Origin: Pseudobutyrivibrio xylanivorans
Lineage (GTDB): Bacteria > Bacillota > Clostridia > Lachnospirales > Lachnospiraceae
Reading direction: 5' to 3'
Assembly (NCBI RefSeq): GCF_008935055.1
Contig: NZ_CP043028.1
Coordinates: 1,087,901-1,151,900, forward strand
DNA length: 64,000 nucleotides
A program made the translations under genes and the position numbers. Numbering within the stretch: the stretch's first letter is position 1; the number at the start of each line of letters is the position of its first letter. Shown here piece by piece: positions 7,956 through 15,876 of the stretch. Under the pieces are notes generated by a model, which was given only the letters and a program-made list of their open reading frames with translations, searched no databases and was not told the DNA's origin.

Positions 7956-8426
7956 ATGAAGTTAAATTTATTTGAGGATAAGAATAATGTAGATGAGCAT
8001 GTGGATGTGTATTTTTCAAATATGCGTCCACAGATTAAGCAGATAATAGATATCGTTAAGTCTGATAGACTTTCCCTCTCAGGGCGACCTGCGGATGAAG
8101 ATATTGACGATGGAGAAGAGATATTAATCGATCCAAAAGAAGTATATTATCTGGATTACGTTGACAGAAAACTTTTTATGTACACAGGAAACGGAGTCTA
8201 TCGCATAATGAAAACTCTCGCTGAGTGTGAGGAGCTTCTTTGTAACTATGGATTTGTAAGAGTTTCTAAGTCTAATCTCATAAACATATTCAAGATAAAA
8301 CAGCTAAAGCCTGACCTTAACATGAAGGTATATGCCTATTTTGACAATGGAGAGAGAATTTGTGTCAACAGAAGCTACAAGAAGGAATTTGACCAGTATC
8401 TACAGAAAATGAGGAGAATGGTATAG
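7956..8426 (+). CDS. LytTR DNA-binding domain regulator
   Basis: About 156 residues. The C-terminal 100 residues form a LytTR domain: ILIDPKEVYYLDYVDRKLFMYTGNGVYRIMKTLAECEELL and FVRVSKSNLINIFKIKQLKP, typical for this non-helix-turn-helix DNA binder. No receiver domain is present, as in the small LytTR regulators paired with DUF3021 membrane proteins. An earlier in-frame ATG at 7887 lies inside the hydrolase gene; I chose 7956 although its ribosome site is weak, and coupling to the upstream stop is likely. Its stop overlaps the GTG start of the next gene. The 9-bp direct repeats at 6885-6914 are its probable target. Confidence 0.85.
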   Translation: MKLNLFEDKNNVDEHVDVYFSNMRPQIKQIIDIVKSDRLSLSGRPADEDIDDGEEILIDPKEVYYLDYVDRKLFMYTGNGVYRIMKTLAECEELLCNYGFVRVSKSNLINIFKIKQLKPDLNMKVYAYFDNGERICVNRSYKKEFDQYLQKMRRMV

Positions 8427-8851
8427 TGAAAAAGTATATTAGCAATTTAGCCTTAATGATTTGTGTTTCATATACGATGGTTTCTGTGTCAGTAACCATT
8501 TTCAATATATTGTTTGGCGGTCAGACAAATAATATGAATGAACTTTTGATATTTGCAATATGTGTTATCGCATCGGTGGTGTTATCGCTGCACGGGCTCT
8601 TTGAAAGTGTTAGTCCACTAGCCATGGTGGTTATTCAATATCTGGTGGCATGTGCGCTGATAGCAGTATTGCTCCTTATTATAAGCTGCTTTGATACTAT
8701 TACTCCAAGAGGATGGTTTGAGCTCTATCGCTCTTTCACAATTCCGTACATTATCCTAGCGGGAATCTATTATTATAGTGTGTTTGCGGATACGAAGAAA
8801 AAAGACAGCCTGATTAAAGATATCCAAAAGCATGGCATTGATTTGAAATAA
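8426..8851 (+). CDS. DUF3021 family membrane protein
   Basis: A 141-residue membrane protein with four predicted transmembrane helices, matching the DUF3021 family in size and in its LytTR neighbour. It starts with GTG at 8426, sharing one base with the stop of the LytTR gene, so the two are translationally coupled. In related operons the DUF3021 protein is thought to modulate the LytTR regulator at the membrane; that role is inferred from family context. No catalytic motif is visible. Confidence 0.8.
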   Translation: MKKYISNLALMICVSYTMVSVSVTIFNILFGGQTNNMNELLIFAICVIASVVLSLHGLFESVSPLAMVVIQYLVACALIAVLLLIISCFDTITPRGWFELYRSFTIPYIILAGIYYYSVFADTKKKDSLIKDIQKHGIDLK

Positions 8852-8969
8852 GTATGTAGTTGGTGTTAATCGTATTGACTTGTGGGGGAGACGCAATTAA
8901 CATTTAAATATAATTTCTGATATTTTGCACTCAGACACCTTGTGTCCGAGAATACACTGAGGAAATATT

Positions 8970-9128
8970 ATGTTTAACTGGATTAGCCCCTATAATTATG
9001 ATTTTGCAATAGCGGCAATTCCTATTCAGGTTGTGCTTCTTAATTTTTTATGGAGTCAGAAGAAATCTACCGATAAGGCAGAGTTTTTACTTCTGACTTA
9101 TTATAGTTGCAAATCTTTAAAGGATTAG
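8970..9128 (+). pseudogene. N-terminal remnant of a membrane sensor (GGDEF/EAL-type)
   Basis: A 52-codon open frame starting MFNWISPYNYDF with GAGG 6 nt upstream. The hydrophobic opening (AIAAIPIQVVLLNF) followed by a short basic loop resembles the first transmembrane helix of Lachnospiraceae membrane diguanylate cyclase or phosphodiesterase proteins. The frame ends in TAG and no continuation is seen in other frames. I read it as a truncated gene; a genuine small membrane peptide is the alternative. The rest of the interval 8852-9341 holds a terminator and an inverted repeat but no further gene. Confidence 0.4.
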
Positions 9129-9146
9129 ATAAATTGGGATTTGTAG

Positions 9147-9184
9147 AAACAACCACTCACTTTTGTGAGCTGGTTGTTTTTTTC
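9147..9184 (+). terminator. Rho-independent terminator
   Basis: Stem AACAACCA / TGGTTGTT with an inner CTCAC/GTGAG pairing, followed by eight T. It ends transcription from the LytTR operon or the remnant gene. Confidence 0.85.
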
Positions 9185-9219
9185 TTACGGTTATCTTTGA
9201 GGGATTATACTGAGGAGCC

Positions 9220-9257
9220 ATTTTAGAAAAACGGTATCGCAACCATTTTTCCAAAAT
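9220..9257. repeat. Interrupted palindrome upstream of the AAA ATPase gene
   Basis: Arms of 15 nt, ATTTTAGAAAAACGG and CCATTTTTCCAAAAT, are separated by 8 nt and pair except for two mismatches. It sits about 85 bp before the ATPase start and has no T-run, so an operator is more likely than a terminator. Confidence 0.45.
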
Positions 9258-9341
9258 AGAGCTTGCTAATCTATTTCAGAAATAATATACTTTAGAAAAG
9301 TGGTACACGGACCTAAAATCTAAAATAGGAGTTTTATCTTT

Positions 9342-10631
9342 ATGGAGATTAAAAGAGATAGATATTTAAATAAGCTTATAAGTAAGCGAAATAATGGATT
9401 AATTAAGGTTATTACAGGAATTAGAAGATGTGGTAAGTCATATTTACTTTTCAATTTATACTATGATTATCTTATCAGCGAAGGTGTTCCTGCAGATAGT
9501 ATAATAACTGTTCCTTTAGATGATGATGATTATGTGGAGTATTGTGATCCACAAAAATTATCTGAGTACATCAAAAGCAAAATAACTGAATCAGGAAAGC
9601 AGTACTATGTTTTCATAGATGAGGCACAATATGCAATTACCAGGGAAGAAATGAAAAATCCTGATGTTCCAATTAGGCTATATGGTGTCTTGAATAGCTT
9701 ACTTAGAAAAAAGAACGTTGATGTTTATGTCACAGGTAGCAATTCTAAGTTTCTTTCTTCTGATATTCTCACTGAATTTAGGGGACGTGGTGATGAAATA
9801 CATATAGCACCATTATCTTTTTCAGAGTACTACCCTGCATCTGGCAAAGACAAATATGATGCGTGGCAAGAGTATTTGTTCTATGGTGGACTTCCACATA
9901 TATTGGCAGAACCAGACAACGAGGCTAAGGGGGCATATCTTGAGAGATTAAATTCTGAGATTTATATTAGGGATATAGTGGAAAGATATGAAATAAGAGA
10001 AACAGCCGGTATGGAAACGTTGATGAAGGTTATTGCGTCCGCCATAGGATCTCTTACAAATGCTCAAAAAATCTCAGACACATTCAATAGTAATGGTGAT
10101 AAGACAATATCCATGCCCACAATATCAAACTACTTAACGTATCTAATGGAAAGCTTTGTTATACAAAAAGGCGAAAGATATAATATTAAGGGGCGTAAAT
10201 ACATAGGTACACCGTCTAAGTACTATTATACAGATTTGGGGTTGAGAAATGCTCTTTTGAATTTCCGTCAATTTGAAGAGACTCATTTGATGGAAAATGC
10301 CATCTATAATGAGCTTATTTATAGAGGCTACAACGTTGATGTAGGTGTTGTTGAAATTCGTGTCGATGAAGATGGAAAAAAAGTTCGAAAACAGCTGGAA
10401 GTCGATTTTGTCGTCAATCAAGGTAGCAAGAGATATTATATTCAGTCAGCATATGCATTGCCAAATCAAGAGAAAATAGATCAGGAACAGGCATCACTAA
10501 TCAAAATACCAGATTCATTTAAAAAGATTATAATTACTAGTGGAAATACACCAGTATGGCGAAATGAACAGGGGATTACTGTTATGGGACTGTTTGACTT
10601 TTTATTGAATGAAAATAGCCTTGATTCTTAA
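9342..10631 (+). CDS. AAA_14/DUF4143 family ATP-binding protein
   Basis: A 429-residue P-loop ATPase. Walker A is GIRRCGKSYLL (residues 26-36) and Walker B is YVFIDEAQYA near residue 90; a sensor-like VYVTGSNSKFLSSD follows. The C-terminal half matches the DUF4143 region with LEVDFVVNQGSKRYYIQ, which resembles a PD-(D/E)XK-like fold core (E...D-x-V). Such proteins are abundant in anaerobes and Bacteroidetes; their physiological role is unresolved. AGGAG lies about 10 nt before the ATG. It is monocistronic with a palindrome upstream and a terminator downstream. Confidence 0.85.
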   Translation: MEIKRDRYLNKLISKRNNGLIKVITGIRRCGKSYLLFNLYYDYLISEGVPADSIITVPLDDDDYVEYCDPQKLSEYIKSKITESGKQYYVFIDEAQYAITREEMKNPDVPIRLYGVLNSLLRKKNVDVYVTGSNSKFLSSDILTEFRGRGDEIHIAPLSFSEYYPASGKDKYDAWQEYLFYGGLPHILAEPDNEAKGAYLERLNSEIYIRDIVERYEIRETAGMETLMKVIASAIGSLTNAQKISDTFNSNGDKTISMPTISNYLTYLMESFVIQKGERYNIKGRKYIGTPSKYYYTDLGLRNALLNFRQFEETHLMENAIYNELIYRGYNVDVGVVEIRVDEDGKKVRKQLEVDFVVNQGSKRYYIQSAYALPNQEKIDQEQASLIKIPDSFKKIIITSGNTPVWRNEQGITVMGLFDFLLNENSLDS

Positions 10632-10676
10632 TGTGAAATATTAACAGCTTATACTCATGGGAAATAGCTAAAAATT

Positions 10677-10720
10677 GCCTTGTGAAGGTATTTGAAAAAA
10701 TGCTTCCACAAGGCTTTTTT
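10677..10720. terminator. Bidirectional terminator between ATPase and lysR
   Basis: Stem GCCTTGTGAAG / CTTCCACAAGGC with TTTTTT on the plus side and A-rich sequence on the other. It serves the convergent ATPase and LysR genes. Confidence 0.85.
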
Positions 10721-10721
10721 C

Positions 10722-11609
10722 TTACAGTGGAAACGCAACAGTTTCGCTGTACAGCTTCTGCAACACTTTAATAAAAGCTTCAAGGCTATGACGTTGATCT
10801 GATTTATGAGTGCAGAGAACGCATGAAAAGGTATCATTGCAGTCATAAGGAATCCAGGCAAACTGTCCGCTGTGGTCGTTAAGAAAACCGGGAGCCAGGC
10901 AGATTCCTTTACCGGAAGCAATGTTCGTAAGTGTGGTGTCATGATCTGGACTATTAAAATATTCAATCTTACCTGATGAAATAAGCTTTTGCTGAACTGA
11001 GCGGAGAAGTGCCGGTGAGCCGCCACCTACCATAAGAGTGCGACCATAAATGTCTTCATCAGTTATGAGATTTTTTTCTGCAAGAGGATCATTCTTATCA
11101 CAAATTAAATAGATATGACTTTTAAACAGCTGGTGGACAGTAGTGCCTGCCAGCTGTTTTGTCTGTTCTTCAAGGGCAAATACAACATCGGATTCATTTT
11201 TGAGAAAGCTATCCATACTGCCACCATATTGGAAACGAGGTGTAATCTGAGTGCCTGGCGCTTCCTTTTCAAATTCCCTGATTGCCTCTGGCAGGAAATA
11301 AAGAGCCTGTCGCACTGACATACCTATAGTGATGTTTTCTTTGTATTTCGCACTAAAGTTTTGACCCTGTTCGATGGCTCTTTTCATTTCTTCGCGCATA
11401 TTTGAAAGGTAGGTTACAAACTGTTGGCCAGCAGGTGTAAGAGTCGCACCTTTCCCATTTCTAACAAAAATTTCAAAACCCACTTCCTCTTCAAGTAGTT
11501 TTATCTGATATGAAAATGTAGGCTGGCTTACAAACATATTCTCAGCGCCCCTGGAAAAGCTCTCGGTACGGGCCAATTCTATACAATAATCTATCTGCTT
11601 TGTTGTCAT
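10722..11609 (-). CDS. LysR family transcriptional regulator
   Basis: A 295-residue LysR-type regulator of normal length. The N-terminal winged HTH is clear (ESFSRGAENMFVSQPTFSYQIKLLEEEVGFEIFVR), followed by the linker helix and a periplasmic-binding-fold effector domain (ITIGMSVRQALYFLPEAIREFEKEAPG, then VVFALEE). It is divergent from a flavodoxin/aldo-keto reductase operon with 149 bp between the starts, the classic arrangement for a LysR protein controlling its neighbour. The dyad TATCCAA-N8-TTGGATA in that interval is the likely site. The effector is unknown. Confidence 0.9.
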   Translation of the reverse strand: MTTKQIDYCIELARTESFSRGAENMFVSQPTFSYQIKLLEEEVGFEIFVRNGKGATLTPAGQQFVTYLSNMREEMKRAIEQGQNFSAKYKENITIGMSVRQALYFLPEAIREFEKEAPGTQITPRFQYGGSMDSFLKNESDVVFALEEQTKQLAGTTVHQLFKSHIYLICDKNDPLAEKNLITDEDIYGRTLMVGGGSPALLRSVQQKLISSGKIEYFNSPDHDTTLTNIASGKGICLAPGFLNDHSGQFAWIPYDCNDTFSCVLCTHKSDQRHSLEAFIKVLQKLYSETVAFPL

Positions 11610-11642
11610 AGCATACCTCTGATATTTAAAAATTAAATCAAC

Positions 11643-11664
11643 TATCCAAAGTTTCTATTGGATA
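11643..11664. promoter_or_regulatory. LysR-type dyad in divergent promoter region
   Basis: A perfect 7-bp dyad TATCCAA / TTGGATA with an 8-bp spacer, close to the T-N11-A pattern bound by LysR proteins. It lies 33 bp from the lysR start and 95 bp from the flavodoxin start; TATTAT right after it could be a -10 element. Confidence 0.55.
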
Positions 11665-11758
11665 TTATAAAGCCCACGTGAGATAATGTAAACAACAAAG
11701 GACAAAACCAATTGGGAATAACAGATATTGATAGAAATTCTAAACGGAGGAAACAAAG

Positions 11759-12280
11759 ATGGCAAAAACATTAATAGCATTCTTTTCAAGAGCAGATGAA
11801 AATTATTTTGGCGGAGCGATGAGATATGTGAAAGTCGGAAACACAGAAATTGTTGTTAACCAGATGAAAGAACTGATAGATGCAGATACATTCAAGATTG
11901 AGATGTTAAATCCTTATTCTCCGGTGTACATGACCTGCATTGATGAAGCAAAGAAAGATTTAAGAGAAAATGCTCGCCCAGAGCTTACAAATTACTTGGA
12001 CAGTGTTGATGAGTACGACACCATTGTGCTTGCTTATCCAAATTATTGGGGAACATTTCCAATGGCAGTTGCAACATTTCTTGAAAGATATGATTTTACA
12101 GGAAAGACCATACTTCCGCTTTGTACCAATGAAGGAAGTGGAATGGGTTCTAGTGAACGTGATGTAAAAAAGTATGCTAAGGGCGCAGATGTAAAAAATG
12201 GACTTGCAATTACCGGGAGCCAGGCTGCAAATGCGAAAACAGCTGTAGAGAAGTGGTTTTCCGCTAACGGGTTGATGTAA
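11759..12280 (+). CDS. Flavodoxin-like protein
   Basis: A 173-residue flavodoxin family protein (Flavodoxin_4-like). The FMN phosphate loop region is FFSRADENYFGG near the N-terminus, and the flavin-flanking loops are AYPNYWGTFP and CTNEGSGMGSS. It should carry electrons from FMN in the cytoplasm, perhaps to a reductase or desaturase. CGGAGG lies about 8 nt upstream of the ATG. The aldo-keto reductase gene follows after 24 nt and the divergent LysR regulator probably controls both, a common redox-stress pairing. Confidence 0.88.
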   Translation: MAKTLIAFFSRADENYFGGAMRYVKVGNTEIVVNQMKELIDADTFKIEMLNPYSPVYMTCIDEAKKDLRENARPELTNYLDSVDEYDTIVLAYPNYWGTFPMAVATFLERYDFTGKTILPLCTNEGSGMGSSERDVKKYAKGADVKNGLAITGSQAANAKTAVEKWFSANGLM

Positions 12281-12304
12281 AGGAATAGAAATGGAGGATT
12301 TATA

Positions 12305-13144
12305 ATGGAAAACATAGCATTAAACAACAAATTAGTGTGCCCAGTAGTGGGAATTGGAACATTTATGCTATCACCTGCAGATGCAGAAGTAAGCGTGCGA
12401 GAAGCGCTTAAAATGGGATATCGACTTGTAGATACAGCAAATGCTTATGTAAATGAGCGGGAAGTAGGTCGAGGAATTAAGGAAAGCGGGGTAGATAGAA
12501 AAGATGTATTTTTGTCAACAAAGCTTTGGCCTTCAGAATATGAAAACGTAAATGCGGTAGACGAAACCTTGGAGCGCCTTGGCGTTGACTATGTGGATTT
12601 ATTATACATCCACCAGCCTGCTGGAAATTGGCTTGCAGGATACAGACAGCTTGAGAAAGCTTATAAAGAAGGCAAGGCTAAGGCTATCGGCATTTCAAAT
12701 TTCGAAGGAAAGTATATCGAAGAACTTCAGACTAAGTGGGAAATTGTTCCTCAGTTTATTCAGGTAGAAGCACATCCATATTTTACACAAACAGAGCTTC
12801 GCAAGACTTTGGATAAATATGATATTAAGCTTATGAGCTGGTATCCACTTGGACATGGTGACAAGTCTCTTATTAATGAGCCTGTATTTGCAGAGCTTGG
12901 TAAGAAATATGGTAAGTCACCTGCACAGATTATTCTTCGCTGGCATACACAGATGGGATTTGTTGTTATCCCGGGAAGTAAAAATGTGGATCACATAAAG
13001 GATAATTTGAACATTCTCGATTTTAAGCTTACAGATGAAGAGATGGCAGAAATCGCCAAGCTTGATAAGAACGAGAGATATTATCACAGAACTGATGAAC
13101 AGCTTATTCAGTTTGCTGGATGGAAACCTGATTTTGAAAAATAA
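12305..13144 (+). CDS. Aldo/keto reductase
   Basis: A 279-residue NADPH-dependent aldo-keto reductase with a TIM-barrel fold. The catalytic tetrad is readable: Asp and Tyr in RLVDTANAYVNE, Lys in FLSTKLWP, and His in DLLYIHQP. The C-terminal NADP-binding segment is VVIPGSKNVDHIKDN. Members reduce aldehydes such as methylglyoxal or 2,5-diketogluconate; the true substrate is unknown. A ribosome site ATGGAGG lies 7 nt upstream. It forms an operon with the flavodoxin gene and ends at a terminator. Confidence 0.92.
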   Translation: MENIALNNKLVCPVVGIGTFMLSPADAEVSVREALKMGYRLVDTANAYVNEREVGRGIKESGVDRKDVFLSTKLWPSEYENVNAVDETLERLGVDYVDLLYIHQPAGNWLAGYRQLEKAYKEGKAKAIGISNFEGKYIEELQTKWEIVPQFIQVEAHPYFTQTELRKTLDKYDIKLMSWYPLGHGDKSLINEPVFAELGKKYGKSPAQIILRWHTQMGFVVIPGSKNVDHIKDNLNILDFKLTDEEMAEIAKLDKNERYYHRTDEQLIQFAGWKPDFEK

Positions 13145-13156
13145 GAGATGTATAGT

Positions 13157-13190
13157 GACAGCTATTTCGAAAGAGATAGCTGTCCTTTTT
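13157..13190 (+). terminator. Terminator of the flavodoxin-AKR operon
   Basis: Stem GACAGCTAT / ATAGCTGTC followed by a T-run, 13 nt after the stop codon. Confidence 0.88.
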
Positions 13191-13326
13191 TGTTATTGTT
13201 TTGAATTGTATATTTCTTACTGGATGAGGATTCTGTATAATTTAAGACAGTGAAATTAAGAATCGACGTTTTTAGAATTGTAGCTTGCTTGAAGCATGCC
13301 AAATCGGGGGATTGGAGGGGTAAATC

Positions 13327-13848
13327 ATGTTAGAAATATTAAAAGCGAGGTTTCAGGATAATAAGAATCTTCATATGGAACTGAGTTGGCTTGACGTGGA
13401 GAAACGTTTGCTTGAGCATCCGGGCTCCATGGATGTTTTGAGAAGGATGGAGGAGAGCGGCGGAGAACCGGATACCATCGGCTATGACGAAAAGACGGGA
13501 AAGTTAATTTTCTGCGACTGCGCAAAGGAGTCCCCTTCTGGGCGCAGAAGCCTGTGCTATGACGAAAAGGCATTACAGGGGCGTGCCAAAAACCCGCCGT
13601 CAGGCAGCGCCGAAAGGAAAGCAAAAGAAATCGGCGTTTTGATAATGACGGAGGAACTCTATCGCCGATTGCAAAGTCTCGGGGAATTTGATTTGAAAAC
13701 GTCAAGTTGGATTACTACGCCGGATGATATTCGTGACAAGGGCGGTGCATTGTTCTGCGAACGACGTTACGGAACGGTTTTCACATTCCATAACGGGGCG
13801 GATTCGTACTATTCCGTGCGCGGGTTCAGAGGTTATACGCTTATATAA
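13327..13848 (+). CDS. DUF4256 family protein
   Basis: A 173-residue protein matching the DUF4256 family over its whole length, with the signature blocks GGEPDTIGYDEKTGKLIFCDC, SPSGRRSLCYDEKAL, LGEFDLKTSSWI and GGALFCERRYGTVF. Function is unknown; conserved Cys, His and Asp residues are not enough to assign an activity. The gene is visibly richer in G and C than its neighbours (many GGC, CGG and GCG codons), which suggests recent acquisition. A GGAGGGG stretch lies just before the ATG. It is monocistronic and followed by a terminator. Confidence 0.8.
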   Translation: MLEILKARFQDNKNLHMELSWLDVEKRLLEHPGSMDVLRRMEESGGEPDTIGYDEKTGKLIFCDCAKESPSGRRSLCYDEKALQGRAKNPPSGSAERKAKEIGVLIMTEELYRRLQSLGEFDLKTSSWITTPDDIRDKGGALFCERRYGTVFTFHNGADSYYSVRGFRGYTLI

Positions 13849-13886
13849 ATTCAAATTGTCGACCTAATTGAATATTGAACATTAAA

Positions 13887-13919
13887 TCCAGGTGTTTATC
13901 TGCACCTGGAAATTTTTTT
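13887..13919 (+). terminator. Terminator after the DUF4256 gene
   Basis: Stem TCCAGGTG / CACCTGGA with an 8-nt loop and a following A-A-T-run. Confidence 0.85.
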
Positions 13920-13930
13920 GAAAAATTTTT

Positions 13931-13969
13931 GATGTAACCATTGACATTACATCAAAACGGTGCTATATT
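13931..13969 (+). promoter_or_regulatory. Promoter with Rrf2-type operator (site 1)
   Basis: TTGACA at 13941-13946 and TATATT at 13964-13969 are spaced by 17 bp. The inverted repeat GATGTAA-N9-TTACATC at 13931-13953 covers the -35 box. A closely related site in the same position relative to a -35 box precedes the rrf2 gene, so both genes are probably repressed by the Rrf2 protein. Confidence 0.7.
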
Positions 13970-14065
13970 GACATCATCGGATGAAACCACCACGGTTACA
14001 TCGATGAGCTTTTTAACATTCGAGGATAATTACCTCGCAGGGCAGAGCCGGAAAGGAAAATACTC

Positions 14066-14836
14066 ATGACAAATAAGGAAAAAGCATTAGCACTCATCGG
14101 AACATTCGTATCAGGAGATACAGCAAAGGCAAAGGAACTTCTTGCAACAGGCTATATTCAGCATAACCTTGCATTTGGTACAGGGGCAGATGCATTTGTA
14201 GCAGCAGTTGAAGGACTTGCACAGGCACCTGTAAAAACAACTGTTAATAACATTCGTGCATTCGAGGATGGAGATAAGGTTTTCCTTCAGACAGTATATA
14301 ATTTTGCAGGAGCAGGAGAGCAGGTCGGATTCGATGTTTTCAGATTCGATGAAGACGGTAAGATTGCAGAGCACTGGGATAATCTAGCAGACAAGGCAGC
14401 TCCTAATCCTTCAGGACATACTCAGATTGATGGAACTCTTGAGAAGAAAGATGTAGATAAGGAAGAGACACGTAAGGTTGTAGCTGGATTTGTAGGCGAT
14501 GTACTTCGTGGGGAGAATCCTGACAAGCTCACTTCTTACTACGATGGAGATAAATATATCCAGCATAATACTTCAATTGCAGATGGTCTTTCAGGTCTTG
14601 GAGCTGCACTTGAAGCTATGGCTAAGCAGGGAATCTCAATGGTTTATAACAAGACTCATATGGTTCTTGCAGATGGAGATTATGCACTTGCCTGTTCAGA
14701 AGGAACCTTTGGCGGTGTACCTACAACCTACTATGATCTGTTCCGTGTTGAGAACGGATTTATCGCAGAGCACTGGGATGTAATGGAGACATTAGCTGAT
14801 AAGTCTACATGGGCTAATGAAAACGGAAAGTTTTAA
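14066..14836 (+). CDS. Tandem SnoaL-like (NTF2-fold) protein
   Basis: A 256-residue protein made of two consecutive SnoaL-like domains, about residues 1-120 and 130-256. Each repeat shows the same order: an IQHN motif (YIQHNLAFG and YIQHNTSIADG), a charged core strand, then a D-F/L-FR strand and AEHWD (IAEHWDNLADK and IAEHWDVMET). SnoaL-like folds include small-molecule isomerases, cyclases and dehydratases; activity here is unknown. AAAGGA lies upstream of the ATG. The promoter carries an operator also found before the rrf2 gene that follows, so it is likely induced by the stress that the Rrf2 protein senses. Confidence 0.82.
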   Translation: MTNKEKALALIGTFVSGDTAKAKELLATGYIQHNLAFGTGADAFVAAVEGLAQAPVKTTVNNIRAFEDGDKVFLQTVYNFAGAGEQVGFDVFRFDEDGKIAEHWDNLADKAAPNPSGHTQIDGTLEKKDVDKEETRKVVAGFVGDVLRGENPDKLTSYYDGDKYIQHNTSIADGLSGLGAALEAMAKQGISMVYNKTHMVLADGDYALACSEGTFGGVPTTYYDLFRVENGFIAEHWDVMETLADKSTWANENGKF

Positions 14837-14873
14837 TGTAACCATTGCAACTACATCTGTCACGAAGTAAAAT
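14835..14873 (+). promoter_or_regulatory. Promoter with Rrf2-type operator (site 2)
   Basis: ATGTAACCATTG-N4-TACATC at 14836-14857 matches site 1 at 13932-13953 at all positions outside a 4-nt stretch. TTGCAA at 14845-14850 and TAAAAT at 14868-14873 with a 17-bp spacer form the promoter, and the operator again covers the -35 box. A leader hairpin AATCGTCC/GGACGATT follows at 14891-14909. Confidence 0.7.
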
Positions 14874-14947
14874 GATGGCAGGAGGGCGCAAATCGTCCAG
14901 TGGACGATTGTTCTGCACCTACCGAAATGGAATGGAGAGATTAAAGA

Positions 14948-15388
14948 ATGCAGATATCAAGCAGATTTACGGTTGCACTTCATATTTTTACATGTGTTGA
15001 TACATTTAAAGAAGAACACAAGGTAACGAGCGATTTTCTTGCAGCCAGTATAAATACGAATCCTGTCATCATTAGAAAGATACTTACTCAGCTTAAAAAT
15101 GCAGGGTTAATAAATGTTATCAGAGGAACAGGCGGAATAGAGCTTACAAGAGATCTTAAAGACATAACTTTTTATGATGTGTATCAGGCAATAGAGCCTT
15201 TGGAGGATGGAGATCTATTCAGATTTCATGAATCACCAAATCCAGAGTGCCCTGTTGGTAGGAATATCCATTCACTTTTGGATGATAAGTTGAAAAGCAT
15301 CCAGGAAGCGATGGAATCAGAGATGAAAAAATACACTCTTAATGATTTAAGATCCGGAATGCAGGAACTGTTGGCAAAAGAAGCGTAA
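14948..15388 (+). CDS. Rrf2 family transcriptional regulator
   Basis: A 146-residue Rrf2-type winged-helix regulator. The N-terminal HTH reads SSRFTVALHIFTCVDTF, then VTSDFLAASINTNPVIIRKILTQLKNAGLINVIRGTGGIELTRD with the family G-x-G-G wing. Only one Cys is present in the C-terminal part (NPECPVGRN), so it is unlikely to hold a three-Cys iron-sulfur cluster as IscR does and is closer to the YwnA/thiol-responsive group. GGAGAG precedes the ATG. It is downstream of the tandem SnoaL-like gene, and matching operators precede both genes, which predicts autoregulation. Confidence 0.88.
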   Translation: MQISSRFTVALHIFTCVDTFKEEHKVTSDFLAASINTNPVIIRKILTQLKNAGLINVIRGTGGIELTRDLKDITFYDVYQAIEPLEDGDLFRFHESPNPECPVGRNIHSLLDDKLKSIQEAMESEMKKYTLNDLRSGMQELLAKEA

Positions 15389-15393
15389 ACGTG

Positions 15394-15427
15394 AGACTCT
15401 GAGGTATTTTCTTCAGAGTCTTTTTTA
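15394..15427 (+). terminator. Terminator after rrf2
   Basis: Stem AGACTCTGA / TCAGAGTCT followed by TTTTTT, 6 nt after the stop. Confidence 0.85.
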
Positions 15428-15441
15428 GAAGGATGTGGAAT

Positions 15442-15876
15442 ATGGAAACTAAGGCTAAAAAATCAACACAGGAAGAACGTCTTGATTATCTTGTAGAAGA
15501 GTTCAAGGCAGATTCAGATGAATATAAGGAATTACAGACTCCAAATAGTACGGAAGATAAAAGACGAATCTTAAGGTCACTTATGAACATCCGTATGCCA
15601 AAAGAATTATCTTCTGAGGTCATGAAAGTACAGGATGAATATCTGACTGAAAGAGCGGCTGAAAAGGGTGTGGTGAATCTGTCAGACATCCCGGTTATCA
15701 GGGACGGACTATCTATCTGGCAAGGAGATATCACAAGACTTTCGGTGGATGCTATTGTTAATGCCGCTAATTCGCAGATGCTTGGTTGTTTTGTACCGAT
15801 GCATACTTGCATAGATAAAGCGGCACCTACCTCAATCACACAGGCATACAACAACAGTATGGCAAGGTGCTCGTAA
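15442..15876 (+). pseudogene. Truncated Zn-macrodomain protein-ADP-ribose hydrolase
   Basis: The first 125 codons encode the N-terminal region and the start of a Zn-macrodomain. The N-terminal helical region (LRSLMNIRMPKELSSEVMKVQDEYL) and the macro motif DAIVNAANSQMLGCF with VPMHTCID are canonical, including the Cys-His-Cys zinc ligands. Homology stops abruptly at about 15816; the remaining 19 codons are unrelated and end in TAA. The rest of the macrodomain is missing, so the product cannot fold as an enzyme. An intact divergent paralogue lies at 17033. The truncation coincides with the start of the five-HTH gene, which points to a recombination or insertion event. GGA precedes the ATG at 15442. 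Confidence 0.82.
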
